Assembly (NCBI GenBank): GCA_017562135.1 | Contig: QEYB01001312.1 | Span: forward strand, 124,001-188,000 | Reading direction: 5' to 3' | Length of the DNA: 64,000 bases | DNA from: Dipylidium caninum | Lineage: Eukaryota > Platyhelminthes > Cestoda > Cyclophyllidea > Dipylidiidae | Shown here: piece by piece, positions 1 to 11,416 of the stretch | Numbering within the stretch: position 1 is the first letter of the stretch | Layout: every line of letters starts with the position of its first letter | Translations under genes and position numbers: made by a program | Notes under the pieces: model-generated | What the model was told of the DNA's origin: nothing | Database searches by the model: none | What the model saw: the letters and a program-made list of their open reading frames with translations, nothing else

Positions 1-316
1 ATGAACCCGTTTGTTAGAACCAGCATTTGGATGGGGTGCGCTCCGGAGACGGGAGATATGCTTGTCTGAAAGAGCGCTATCAGCCCACGTTAGCCCTTTG
101 CGTTTTAATTAGGGGCGCTATTAGTCAACCCTCAAAACAAACGTTCCAAGCAATAGTTTACTGATTTCCCAAAATTTCTTGCCTAAAGATCTGTGTATCT
201 TTTAATAATAATTTGAATAGGTGTACGCGGCAGCTTTGTTTTAATGATATACTCTATTGGCTGAATTCAAAGAGGTGTTTATAATACGTGTGCAGGCTTA
301 CCTTACACGTTGGGGA
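1..316. other. SEC13 5' flank and 5' UTR, AT-rich
   Basis: This stretch is AT-rich and has no coding sequence that can be supported. It should hold the promoter and the 5' UTR of SEC13, since the coding ATG at 317 is followed at once by a gtaagt donor. No clear TATA box or trans-splice acceptor could be assigned. Confidence 0.5.
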
Positions 317-3300
317 ATGGTAAGTGTGGCTTTCTGATTAATATTGTCATGTGAATACCAATCCCTTCCACTATTTTTTCATCGATCGAATTCAATTTTT
401 TATTTTTTTGTTCCATACCTCTATATTTACTTCGTGTTATCTCGTGGAGCGATTTCTATTAACATCTTCAAATTGTTCCCTAGTCACCACCAATTTCGCT
501 AGACATTATATTGAACTCACATCCACTGGTATCGTGCAGAAAATTACAGTCAGATCGTTAATACGGGCCGCCGATTATCCCTTCACAATATATTCCAACA
601 CCGCCTCCTCCCCTCACCCACTCACCAGGTCTTTTAAATATTATTGGTTCTCTAACCTCGCCTTTATTAGACTTTAGTATCTGTTTAAATTTAATCGCCA
701 CCTTTTGAGCATTTCGTTGTCCATTGTTTTTGTCGCGCATTCAGTAATTTCATTTTACAGGTTTCAGTATATCAGACGGTTGACACAGGACATGAAGATG
801 TTATCGTAAGTTTTAATTTGCATCTCACTTTCTTGCATTTAGCATGATGCTCAAATGAACTTTTATGGTACGACTCTGGCAACTTGTTCTTCGGATGAAG
901 CTATAAGGCTCTTTGACATCAAAGATAAGAAACAAAAACTCATTGCTGAACTCAAGGGGTTAGCAAAACCTTCCTTCCGTATGCGAATCTTCTATATTTC
1001 AGTTTGTAATAATGTTTACTTTCCTTTCTCAGGCATCAGGGACCGGTGTGGGGCTTGAGCTGGGCTCATCCAATTCATGGCAACCTTTTGGCTTCTTGCA
1101 GCTACGATCGTAGTGTTATTGTGTGGGCGGAGCACGAAGGAAAGTGGGAGAAGTTTTATGAGTACAATGGTCACGAAAGTTCGGTTAACGCTGTAGCTTG
1201 GGCACCCCATGAGTATGGGCTCGTTTTGGCCTGTGGTAGTTCCGATGGAACAATTTCAATCCTAAATTACACACCAGCTGGTGTGTGGGAGACTGTGAAA
1301 ATTCCATGGCTCACTCAGTAAGCTTTTTTAAATTGTTTGTCTAGTGGAAATTCTTCCTAGTTTTTTTCATTTTTCATCCACTTTTCCCTCCGCTGCTCTT
1401 TTTGTGCTGCTAACTTTTCGCTAAGTTTTCCATAGAGATTCTCAGGTATTGCCTTATATTGTCCAAATAGGAGCTCGTTTCTGTTTGGCCGATTTTTTTT
1501 GTAACAATACTCCATCTTTAAATGCCCGGATTAGGTTAAATTGTCTATCTCTATTTATCGGCTCTTAGAATGTCAGTAGAGATCAGAATGACCGTACTCA
1601 TTTAATTTGAGTAGCATTTTAGTATCTTATATAATACTATTGCTCATCCCTCCACTTTACTTGTACCATATCAGCATTCTCCCATCTTACCAAACCTCAG
1701 CAATTAAATTGCCTGCTTTTAGATCCTTGCTGGAGTTAGATTATGCAATATATTGGCATTATTCGTGGTTATTGAAAAATTCGGCTACTATGCGTATGTA
1801 GGGAGCCAACACCACCCTTTTTTAAAGGTTAAGGTGAAAGGCTACGAATGCCCCCCTTGAATGTCCTTTAAGTTTTAAATTACTACTTTTTCAAGGCATT
1901 TATGCGAGCTTGTATACATGTAAATTGAAGATTACCAACGAGTGTTTATTCTTCTCATTTCTCTTATGCTTCACTCACTCAAGCGCTTGTACTGGTGAGG
2001 TCAAGTCACTTCCACAGCCGTCACTTCGTGCCTATTTTTTTGTTCGATATGTTACCTTTTATTACGGTTAGTTCTTATCCACCTTAGCCTTTTTACCATA
2101 AATCGGCTTTTTAGTTTGAATACATTACCTTTGGAGTCGGTGTGCAACGTTTTACTGTTATGTCAACAGTGGTTGATAAATTATTTGCGGGTGTAAAAGG
2201 CGTGTTTCCAAATCCTCCATTAGATATATGCGATGCCACCACAAAATGTATGTTTGATTCCTTTTTAGTTGCTTCTAATTATAAGTCGAATACGAGTGAT
2301 TTCCAACTTCCTTATTACCCACACGAAACATTTTAGGGTAGACCTAATCTCAATAATCTACCTTTTTATTAAAGTAAAACTAAATAGAATTTATAAATGG
2401 GCTACTATCACTACAGGCTGGTGTGAACGCGGTCTCCTGGGCACCGGCCATTAACGCGGATTTCTTGTTGAATCCTTCCTTGAGTCAGACAGCTTCGAAT
2501 TTGGTGAAACGCGTCGTCTCTGGTGGCTGTGATTCCTTTGTCACGATCTGGCGGTGAGTTTTGCGTTGCTGCTCAATTTTTTATTAGTATGAGAGGACTT
2601 TGCTTTGATGACGAGATACCAAGGTTTAGTTTCCATGGCTAGAATGGTAATTGCTTTGTGAAGTTCGGTTGCCCATCCGCGTATTTTGCAGATTTGCCAG
2701 ATATTTGCAACAACTCACAAGAGTATTATAAAAAAAAACATTATAATACCGCAGATTGGGCTCTTTCCATTTCTTTCAGCGGTTCATCGCTATCTTTTCC
2801 TAATAACCTCCGCTTGGGTCCAGCATAGACGTCTTACGTGGTCTTTCTTTCCACTGTTCTTAAAGAGAGGTCGAGAGTAACGGCTCCTGGGTGAGGGAAG
2901 CTCGTCTGGACGGTGGTCACACGGACTGGGTGCGTGACGTCGCCTGGTGTCCCTCTCTCTCCCTTGCACGTCAGCAGATCGCCAGCTGCGGGCAAGACGG
3001 CCGGGTCATTGTGTGGCAAAGTCTAAGGCGGCGTGCTGATTTGGACGCCACGGGTCTTCTTGGTTCTAGCGGTGCCGCTGCTGGGGTAGAAGCAGAAGAG
3101 GTGTGGAAACCCGTGGTCCTGGCCACCTACCCTGACGTTGTGTGGCACGTATCCTGGTCACTCACGGGCAACATTCTCGCGGTATCGGGCGGTGACAACA
3201 AGGTCAGTGGCCACCAATATGGTTGCAACGTATTCTGGTGTGAAATGGTCATCTTTCAGTGGGTCTTTCTCGGCAAATTAACTTTGTGTCCTAGTTTTTA

Positions 3301-6300
3301 ACATTATTTAATCGGTGAGGTGACAAAATACGGATTCCTTCTTGATCCCGCTAGGTAGTTCATCTTTTTAGACTGCATAATCCTAGTCGGCAGTTATTTT
3401 ACAGTATATTTGATTCCGCTCTTTTACGTTCATTTGTCTCCCACTCTCCGACTTTCTAAAATCCTGCGATTTGCGCCATTCTGACGCCTGTCTCGACACA
3501 TTCCATCCGATGGTATGCAGCCGTATGGAATGTGTGACATAGGAATTAGCACTTTGTTCGGATTGGTCCCGTTTGTATCTAGGGTCCTAGTCAGTTCCTC
3601 TCACACATTCTTCTAATGACCCATTAGTGCCATATTCGTCATGCCACTCCGTGCCCAGACTAATGGGGCGCGTCACTGAGATGCCCGATCGTCACACTTT
3701 CTTGTCTTGCCGGTCCTCTCTGGCCCCGGATGAAATTATAATCTCGGTGCATTTTTGATCACACTTGACTTTCCTATCAATGAAAATTTTGGTACTCTTG
3801 TTGTTGTTCCCCCCGCCCCCTTCTCCATGTCGAGGCAAGTCTCCACGGCTGAACTCAAAAATTAGTTGCTTCTTTACGAATTTACCTACCTTAACATCGT
3901 CAAATTTGTCGTTGACTGTGTGTCTTAAGCCCCCCTTTGACAATCGCTATGGTCGTACTTTTCACGATACTGCCGGCATAAAGACCACGCAAGTTTTATA
4001 AAGACAAAAACGCAACCGCCGCCGTGGTCACGTGGTCAGCCTACCCTTTTGCCGTAACAATATCTTCTCTCCCAGTTAGAACTGCTCGCACACTCTGAGC
4101 CCACTCCCAAACGCGGGCGCAGTTAAACCTATTGATAAAAGGCCTTTCATCCAACTTGCAACTTAGGAAAGCTTTCAACTCCATTTACCGCCTTCTCCGT
4201 GTCCATTGCGTCGAGTAGAACGATAAGGCCGCAGCTTGGCCTCGTCTCTGTAAGTCCTGCCGCGTCCCCTTCTCGTTGCGTTGGCTTTGCCTACACACAC
4301 CGCGTTACCTTGTCTCCTTCATTTTGCGTAACTGCTTTCCATATGAATAAGTCTGTCTCTAGTCGCAAAGAATTTGATTGCTGGGCGCCGTACCTCCATT
4401 CGTCAGTCCACACTAGAGGTGGAGGACGGCCTTTCTCCATCCTTCTCTCCCCCTCCCCACCTCGGAGAGTGCCCTGAACTGAGGTGTTCCGGCTCGCTCT
4501 CCAACCGGTTGGGGCTTGGACGAGCTCCCACACATCGACCCGAATTCTGTCGCACAACTTCGGCCCCTCGGTCGAGTTAGAGAGTGGGCATATCATGTCT
4601 ATCCATCTGAGTGGGAAGGGGAATTCACTCCAACCGAATGAGTCGGTCAGGAGGTCTCTTTGTGGAATGGGACGAAAATAAACGCCAACGAGGAGCAAAC
4701 ATCAACTTCTCATTCCTTACTGCAAAATACGACTTTGTCGAGGCAGATTTTATCAAGGCCACAGATGCGGAGTGGACTGATTTATATTTAGTGAGTCATG
4801 AAGCTTCTCTTTTTCCTCCGGCACTTCGGAGAATGGCGTTCGACAAATACACTTTGCCGCGGTAAAGGCTATTCAAGGCTGGCTGAAACGGTCATTGTGT
4901 CGAAACAAGATTAGGACCACGAGGGGCCGCGGCGATTACCCCTCCCTTCTCCCCCCATTTCTGACTGACTTTGGGCGGAATTTTGAAAACTAGGTTCACG
5001 TCGCCGAATAATGGCATCAGACGTGTGAAAAACCCCACACTGCTTAAAGTGCATGTTTTGGAGGCAAGTTTTTTCCGAGATCATCCTTTTTAGAAGAACC
5101 GAAATTTTGAAAGGTTATTTTACGTCATTGAAAGTCCCTTCTTATCTTCTTGCAGGTTTACTGCAGCCCTTAGCATCCCCCGCAGATAGTCTCACACAAG
5201 CATGACCCAAGTGCAGAGGTGACAGGGGAGTTCAACGGCAGGCGTATTACTTAGGAAGGACATTTTCACTGGCTGGTCACGCTCCTGTAGGACCGTCCTC
5301 TCGAAACGTGTGTTTTTCAGGCCATTTTCGTTAAGGTCCTCCTCCTAGACAAGCGTTTTTTGAGCAGTCGGATAAGTATAATTCCCCCTCCCTTTCACGT
5401 GCCCTGCATACTCCTTCTAACGAGTCTTTGGCGTCAGCTGCAGTTACACACGTGTGTTACACTGGATTGCTTGGGGAAAGATGTTCTTTCATTTTGGGAG
5501 TAAAGGGTAGTTGAACTTTTGGGGTGGGCATTAGCCGTTAGCCTTGAACCGGTGCACGTCGGAAGGAGTTCGGTAATAACATCGGTGGATAAACAACTCA
5601 TCTGAACAGAGGATCCCAACGCGAGTTTCCGACATGTAGGTACTTTGCGCGTTAGAGGTAGAAGGCCTTTTTGCGTTTATTGGCGGAGACTCCCGATCTC
5701 CTTGTTGCACTGTCCCTTGCGTCTCCCGTCTCTATACGTCTTTCCGAAGGCCACGGAGGCTGGGGCTCCCTCGCACAACCCCCTCTTTATCGGCGCCCGA
5801 GTTGTCGGGCCAGTGGACAAGGGTAGCACTGTCGTATTCTTATAATTAATGACAGGAATGCGAAACGACTCCTGTTTTATCGGCATACGAGCAGTAGCAA
5901 CTCCCCTTTAGCCCCGGTGACAGCAAGGCCGCGTCAAATTTCCTCCTAATGAAGGTTGCTGAATGGACTCTCTTGATGCCTGCCCGTCAATTACTTGTGT
6001 TTTTTTACGCGTCCTCCCCCCACGCGTCTCTACCACCGCCACCATCTCGTCAGCAAGCTTTGGGTGGCGTTTTTATCCTTCTCTCATCCATCTTCCTCCT
6101 TGTGAGGACACTTAGTCAAATTAAAAGGATTTTCTGCTTTTTTTTCGTCGTGTTGAAATGACTCTTTCGTTAAATTTAAGAGTTGCATCTCCTGGTAGAG
6201 TGTGGTCTTCATCCTCACCGACGGTATGCAGCAAATGTGATGGCTTTATCACATCGCTACTGGGGTGTGAAAGACCTGGTAGACGTAATAGGAGACCAGG

Positions 6301-9300
6301 CATTGTTGATGGAGGTTATCCCGTCTGGGAGGGAGACGCTGGCGCATCTACCGGACTCTCTACCGATATCGTACAACCGATCTCCTTCGCCTAAGCGATC
6401 TCTCTATGAATATTCATCATTTTTTCACCAAACGAAGCTTTCCCTGTTACCCAATCCTTGTATTATCGGACTGTTGTCAGCGCTGGCGAGGTGTCGTACA
6501 GCAGGGTGTCAGAAACTGAAGAGCGCGTGTATTGAAGGACCACAGTTGATCGGGTGCTAGACTGCTTCCCTATTGAGGAGGTCTTACAAACAGGGTGGTA
6601 TTTTGTGGCCTACACTGGTGAGGACGTAGAGTTCAGTGTTACTTGTCGGCCCGGTTGTGCTCTGCGTTTCCCTTTTTTGCCCAGTGAATCATCCGCGCTG
6701 TGTACTTTTTCACCACCCTAGTCAGCCCATCTATTCGGACGCAGTCAACCTAATCCGCCTCCATTCCGAGAAATAGCCCCCATGGCAGAGTAGGAGAAGG
6801 GTGAGCAAACTGACAGCAGTCTGTTGGCGCAACCTTTTGGTTCCCAACTGCAAACACCTGTGGACGTGGTCATAGGCTTCGGGCGGACGACGCTTCGCTT
6901 AGTATTCCTCGTTCGAGAACGGGCGCCGTGACCGGTCGCGTGCAGGCGTCCACAGGCCCACACGTCCACCTCGGGATTGTGAAGATATGAACCCTTTTTA
7001 TGTGCTCAAGGCTAGTCACTAAGTGACCCGCCGTTTTATTGCTCACCTTCTGTCAGTCAGAAGGTCGAGTTCGCGAAGACCAGTTTTCTCTGCCCTGAGG
7101 CGTGCATGCTGTGGGATGTGGAAGCGACCGGTGCCTACTCGGGACGACTCGACTCAAAATTGAGAACACCGCCTGGTCGTAACCTCTTGTGACAACTCGA
7201 CGACCTGTTGAAATGCTTCAGAAGTCAATTATGGAGAGCTTCGTTGCTATTCTTTTCTATTTTTCTAAGAAAGATTCACCAAATTGTGGAACTGGCGGTG
7301 AGATGTGCTGCGGCATCGTGGAAACCTGCGTCGGACTACGATTGTGTGCAAAAGAGGTCTGTTGACACAGCTTGAATGCTTCACCTAAGGTGTTGTTCCC
7401 CCTGCGTCGAATGTGAGGGTGAAGAATAAAACACTCGAGTCAATTTGTCATCTCCTCCTCCTCCTCCTCCTGCGTTTTATTGCCTTAAGTTCATCATGGG
7501 GTCACTTGCTCATCCACTCAGTCTCATGAGCAGTTTTATTGCCCCGCTGCTCTACCCTCTGATGCCCCCCTTCTTTAGGTCGCGATATAATCCGTATTTG
7601 CTTGCAGTCCGCCGGTCAATCGGTGGACTCTGACCTGGGATGCTGCCCTGCGGGGCTTGTTGCACGTTAACCGATGCCATTAGCCTGAGAGGCGAACACT
7701 GTCGCCCCGCTCCTTCCCTTTTTTCCTTCCTTTAATAAATCCTCCTCTGTGGGGAGAGGCGAATCTCCTTCGTTGTTCCACTTCTCCTTGTCAGTAGCCC
7801 TTCCGGTCGTCTTGACGCCTCGACGCCGAACATTTACTGAAAAGGCTGCCATCAAAGTCTCCGTGTGAACGTGGATGTAGAAGTGTCGCGGACATTCCGC
7901 GCCCAGTCCTTGCGTTGGATGACCGCGCTACGTTGTCGCTAGGTTGGAGTGTTGCATTCACACGTGCAGGGTTGACGTTATTCACGGCGCGTTAATCCAA
8001 CCTTTCATTTTTCAGCCCGTTAAGACCGTCTGGACATCTTATCCCAGGCTGTTTACTTGGCAATAAAATGCAAGACAGTTCTGACCGGTGTCGGGTTTTG
8101 CGGTTTGTCTCCCTCCGTGTCTGCTGTCTGGCTGGTTGCGCGTCTCACTGTTGTTGTTGTTTGGGTGATGTTTGTCGTCCGCCCGTGTAACTACACTTTC
8201 ATCCTTGGCGTGGGGGTTGGAAGGGAGGGGGGGAGATGTTTCCTCCGTTCACTCGACGATCTGTCCACGTAGACCACGGTTCGCCGCAAAGAAGACGCAA
8301 TTACGAATCCATGTGGTCACCTCGAATTGTTCTGGTCTCACAAACTCTGTCCGACGTGGATGGAGACATTTGGCTGTCTTGGGTCCCCTTCACTGACGCA
8401 AGACTTATTGGCGAGCGCAAACTATCCCACAACATGCATTCCGAGTCTTGGAGAGGACGTTAAGTGCACCAATTGAGACGGCAAGTCATAATTCTCTTCC
8501 AGTGGCATCAGCCACGCCCACGAAGCTCCGGCTGAGGTCACTGTCCGCCTCATCCATCCGCACAACTCGCCCAACCGCTTGGAGATTCTGTAGTGTGACC
8601 GTCGATCCCCGTCTCAGACGCTATCTGCTCGCAGTGAGTCGCTGTTTCCGGCTTGGCTGAGCACACGCCTCCCTTGCAGTCATCAAGTAAGCTACAAATT
8701 AACCTGTCCGTGTCCCCCAACTCCCGCCTCGGGACATCTGCGACAGAGCACCGCGAGTCAGGCCAGGCCTGTAGTCTTTCATAAATCCGTGTCCTTTTGT
8801 CCGACAAGGAGATAACAGCCGGCCTTGAGAGGGTGGTAGCCCCTTCCTCCCTCCCTCCCTCCTAGACGTCGTGATAAGGGAAAGTTATTTGAATTCTCCT
8901 CACTAGCCAAATCTTAAAGAGCTTCAAAGTGAACCATTGAATCTCCTGATCACAGCACTCAGACTAAAATATTACTTTAGGTAATAGGTAAAAAAAAATG
9001 AAGCATGTGCTTCAAGACCATTTGTTTTCACAACTCCTGATTTCCCACTGGAATTGGAAGGAAAAGAGAACAATTTTTGCCGTAGTTGATGTGTAAAATT
9101 CCTCCCACTTAGAACTATGCAGCTACCGAGCTAATTCGAGAATTAAATCAAAATCTCAGTCTGATGACGTGACGCTCGCGTCTGGAGCAGCTTCTGGGAA
9201 GTCGGCGAACCACCGTCCCGGCGGGGGCTTCCTCCACCTCCCCAGTTTTTCCTTCTCACGCTGGCATGGCATCCCGTCGGAGTGAGAGTTGCGTCTGCAA

Positions 9301-11416
9301 GTGACTTGTCTAATTCAAGTGCTCCTCCACCTCCCTTTTCCTCACCCACCTCCACCACGTTTATCACTCTCGGGGAGACAGAAAACGCCAAGCCTCGTTA
9401 TCTCTCCACTTCCTTTACTCTGCCCATTATTGGGTCGCCTTGTGGGCAGAAAACCCTCAATTTTCCCCTCCCTTCCCCTGTGACCTTGGCCTGCCCGACG
9501 CCAGGCAGACAGGCGGGCAGGCAGTTGGGTTTTCGCCTCCAATTAGATTACCGCCTCCTTTCGGCGGTCGAGGAGCAGGAGAGGAGGAGGATGAGGAGGA
9601 GCGAGGAGCGAGGAGGGCGAGGAAGACGATGAATATGACGACGAGTGGGCGTCGGATTTTCTCGCCGCCGCTCCCTTGTCCGCCGTCTGCCTCTCTTCTT
9701 CGACTCCTTCACCACTGGCGTGGAAAATGCTTCTCACTCCTCTCCTCCTCCCCCTGCCTCTCTCCTCCTCGCCCTCCTTTCCCCAATCGGGGCGTCGGAG
9801 TGTTCAAAGCTGCGTGCCTTCTGGGCCAAGACTCCAGGCAGTTGGAGATTTGCCTTCCTTACACTTCCTCTCCTCCTCCGCCTCCACCCCCACCCCCACC
9901 TCCACCTCGCCACCCTGTGCGGGTGGCAAGTCTCCTCGCCTCTTTTCTCCACTGCCTGCGTGAACACAGGGACAGGTTTTACTTCCTCCTCCTCCTCCTT
10001 CTCCTCCTCCTCCTCCTCCTCCTCCTCCTCCTCCTCCTCCTCCTCTCCTCTTCTTCTTCTTCTTCTTCTTCTTCTGTCCTTCGCGTTCTCGTCTCTCGTC
10101 GCGCATCGCTCGGGCAAACTCCTGTCAGGCTGTGACTTGGAAGGATGTGTGGACACAGCCAGCCGAGTTTCCTCGATATCGCATCGCCACCGCGTCTGGG
10201 TTCCGGTCTTGCGCCAAGTGACCACCCAGCACACCCGCGTGCCAGTGGACGCGGTTGCAGAGGGCGGAGGCTTCACGCCCATCGCACGCACAGGCCGCGC
10301 AGTTCAGCTGCTCCGCGGTTGGCCATCCGCCTTCAACGCTGCGAACGTCTCAACACGGCCTCTGGCCTGAATGCCTGGCAGTGGTGGCGGTGTCCCGCGC
10401 GCCATCCGCAGTGCACAGGACGAGTGTGCAGTCGGCGACCGTGCGGTTGTGTGGCCAGACGCACGGGTGAATGCAGGTGCAACACCAGGCACGCACGGCC
10501 ACCACCTACCGACCTGAGCGTAGTCGCATTTTCCTTGCGTGGCGCTGGCCCAAACTCTGGCCGCCTCGCGCCCCCACGCCCTCGTGCCCCGCCACATGAC
10601 CGCTTCGGTGGTTTTGTGAGGCAGGCGGCCCCGGGGCCGCGAGCTCCCCACCAGGAAAGCGGCTGGCTGGCTGGTGGCTGGGCTGGCTGGCTGGCTGCCA
10701 GTCCGTCGGTCCCTCCACACTTCGCATACTCCTCGCATTGTGGTGTTCCGCTGGGTTGGCGATTGTTTCCCCCCTCCCCCTCTCCCCCTGCGGCGATATT
10801 TGAGGTGATTTTCACGAGGGTGTGAGGGTGGCCACAAACGAGATGACTGGCCTGATCCGTGAACCTCCGGACCCCTCCGCCACGCCGTCCAGTGTCCGCT
10901 CACACCTTCCCGAGTCCTCGAGGCCGACACGTGGCACTCGTGGAGTTGGCAGTTCCCTTGAGGTTGAGGGGTGGTGCGCTCATTGAGGTCCTCGCGCTTC
11001 CACCTCTTTTCCACGGGGTCGCGCTGTCAACCCGACCTCGCCTCAGCATTTTGGGCGAGGGTGGCGTGATTGCGCTGTTGCAGCTGAACAGGGCACAAGT
11101 GGGGGCGAGTGGGCGGGCGGGCGGGCGGGCGGGTGGGTGAGGAGCCGTCCTCTCACTCTGCCCATTTCTCTCACTCTCTCTCTCTCTTTTTCCGCGGCTC
11201 AGGTCACCCTGTGGAAGGAGAATCTGGAGGGCGTTGTGGCTGGCCCTCAGCGAGGTGGCGCGCGGCAGACAGGTGAATGTCGCGTCATCTGGCTCCCTGG
11301 CAGGAGTGCCTACGGCGTCACGACGACCACGACTGCCGCCGCTCCCCTTCCCCCTCCCGCACCGCGCCCGCACCCGCTCCAGGCCCCGCAATGGAGCCTG
11401 TGCTTTCCACCCGTGA
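317..11416 (+). CDS. SEC13: SEC13 homologue, WD40 protein of COPII coat and nuclear pore (7 coding exons)
   Basis: SEC13 pairs with SEC31 in the outer COPII coat on ER exit sites and is also a Y-complex nucleoporin (family knowledge). Coding exons read from splice sites and homology: 317-319 (ATG only), 761-805, 843-958, 1033-1317, 2417-2553, 2866-3202 and 11203-11416. Visible family motifs in order are QTVDTGHEDVI, HDAQMNFYGTTLATCSSD, LKGHQGPVWGLSWAHP, NLLASCSYDRSVIVW, HESSVNAVAWAPHEYGL, ACGSSDGTISIL, AGVNAVSWAPA, HTDWVRDVAWCPS, IASCGQDGRVIVW, VVWHVSW, ILAVSGGDNK and VTLWKE. These give the six-bladed propeller. The length is about 378 residues, against 322 in human SEC13; the excess is a basic, proline-rich tail and a small insertion after GRVIVW in exon 6. 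Two one-base shifts (near 1305 and 11234) interrupt the frame but leave homology intact on both sides. The start is the ATG directly before the first donor. The 8-kb last intron is unusual. Confidence 0.93.
761..805 (+). CDS. SEC13: SEC13 coding exon 2
   Basis: This 45-nt exon reads VSVYQTVDTGHEDVI. It lies between an acceptor ending in tttacag and a gtaagt donor and joins in phase to the ATG at 317-319. It corresponds to the N-terminal MVS...TVDTSHEDMI stretch of animal SEC13, which supplies the blade that closes SEC31 interactions in the family. The following intron (806-842) is only 37 nt. Confidence 0.9.
1033..1317 (+). CDS. SEC13: SEC13 coding exon 4, with a one-base shift
   Basis: The exon begins in phase after the donor at 958 and runs HQGPVWGLSWAHP through ETVKIP. 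Read straight, the frame then becomes WLTQ and meets a stop at 1319. One base on, the sequence reads MAHS and ends exactly at a gtaagc donor (1318) in the phase needed by the next exon, AGVNAVSWAP. Animal SEC13 has an NAHT-like stretch here, so one base appears to be missing between 1305 and 1306. Confidence 0.85.
1318..2416 (+). other. SEC13 intron 4, no other gene seen
   Basis: An AT-rich intron of about 1.1 kb bounded by gtaagc and ctacag. Short open frames inside show no recognisable protein. Nothing else was found in it. Confidence 0.8.
2866..3202 (+). CDS. SEC13: SEC13 coding exon 6, GC-rich
   Basis: The split codon CG|A joins this exon to exon 5, giving REVESNGSWVREARLDGGHTDWVRDVAW. 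It ends in SGGDNK at a gtcagt donor in phase 0. The exon encodes the last two full WD40 blades and a family-divergent insertion (roughly SLRRRADLDATG to GVEAEE) before VWKPVVL. Its codons are visibly richer in G and C at third positions than those of exons 2-5, because the base-composition boundary of the window falls just upstream. Confidence 0.9.
3489..3539 (+). other. Hairpin inside SEC13 intron 6
   Basis: ACACATTCCAT (3496-3506) pairs perfectly with ATGGAATGTGT (3525-3535). The stem extends outward with TGTC/GACA across a three-base bulge and inward with CG/CG and TG/CA around a gtatg loop. The 3' arm carries GGAATGT, the seed of the miR-1 family, but the rest of the arm is not a miR-1 sequence and the stem is short for a pre-miRNA. 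Confidence 0.35.
9984..10075 (+). repeat. CTC then TTC pyrimidine tract, left arm
   Basis: About 60 nt of nearly pure CTC triplets (9984-10046) followed by TTC triplets (10049-10075). It mirrors the purine tract at 31268-31357 in the opposite arm. Such tracts can adopt triplex (H-DNA) structures and are common assembly trouble spots. Confidence 0.95.
11111..11137 (+). repeat. GCGG tetranucleotide repeat, left arm
   Basis: About six copies of GGGC/GCGG, mirrored by CCCG repeats at 30210-30237 in the right arm. It is G-quadruplex-prone and lies just upstream of the SEC13 terminal exon. Confidence 0.9.
11203..11416 (+). CDS. SEC13: SEC13 terminal exon, 8 kb from exon 6, with a one-base shift
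   Basis: After a pyrimidine tract and a ggctcag acceptor the sequence reads VTLWKENLEG in phase 0. This is exactly what must follow SGGDNK in SEC13. The expected W-x-x-x-S-[DE]-V segment appears one frame over, as WLALSEV from 11237, so one extra base (a T in the GTTG at 11233-11236) is inferred. The shifted frame then runs 59 codons to TGA at 11414, giving a basic proline-rich tail unlike the acidic/polar end of human SEC13. A gtgaat at 11273 could instead be a donor. No AATAAA is seen between here and 12162. Confidence 0.78.

Larger units (their letters stand above)
9168..11197 (+). repeat. Left arm, block A, of large inverted duplication
   Basis: The reverse complement of this block matches about 30160-32175 base for base over long stretches. 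Examples are the region just before the pyrimidine tract, the CTC/TTC tract, the GGCT repeats and the GCGG repeats. Many substitutions and one-base indels separate the copies, so they are diverged rather than identical. The block ends just inside the pyrimidine tract that precedes the SEC13 terminal exon acceptor. Confidence 0.9.
3203..11202 (+). other. SEC13 intron 6 (about 8 kb), GC rising along its length
   Basis: The intron runs from the gtcagt donor after SGGDNK to the acceptor before VTLWKE. It starts at moderate GC, dips to AT-rich at about 8880-9165, then enters the left arm of the large inverted duplication at 9168. It contains a short perfect-core hairpin (3489-3539), a CTC run (7451-7470), a TCCC run (8842-8863) and the long pyrimidine tract at 9984-10075. 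Scattered open frames of 60-240 codons are composition-driven and match nothing I recognise. Confidence 0.7.

Noticed and set aside
6183..6560. 125-codon frame in SEC13 intron 6 with ordinary-looking composition
   Set aside because: No recognised motif, no supporting splice context, and an overlapping 78-codon frame is equally open.
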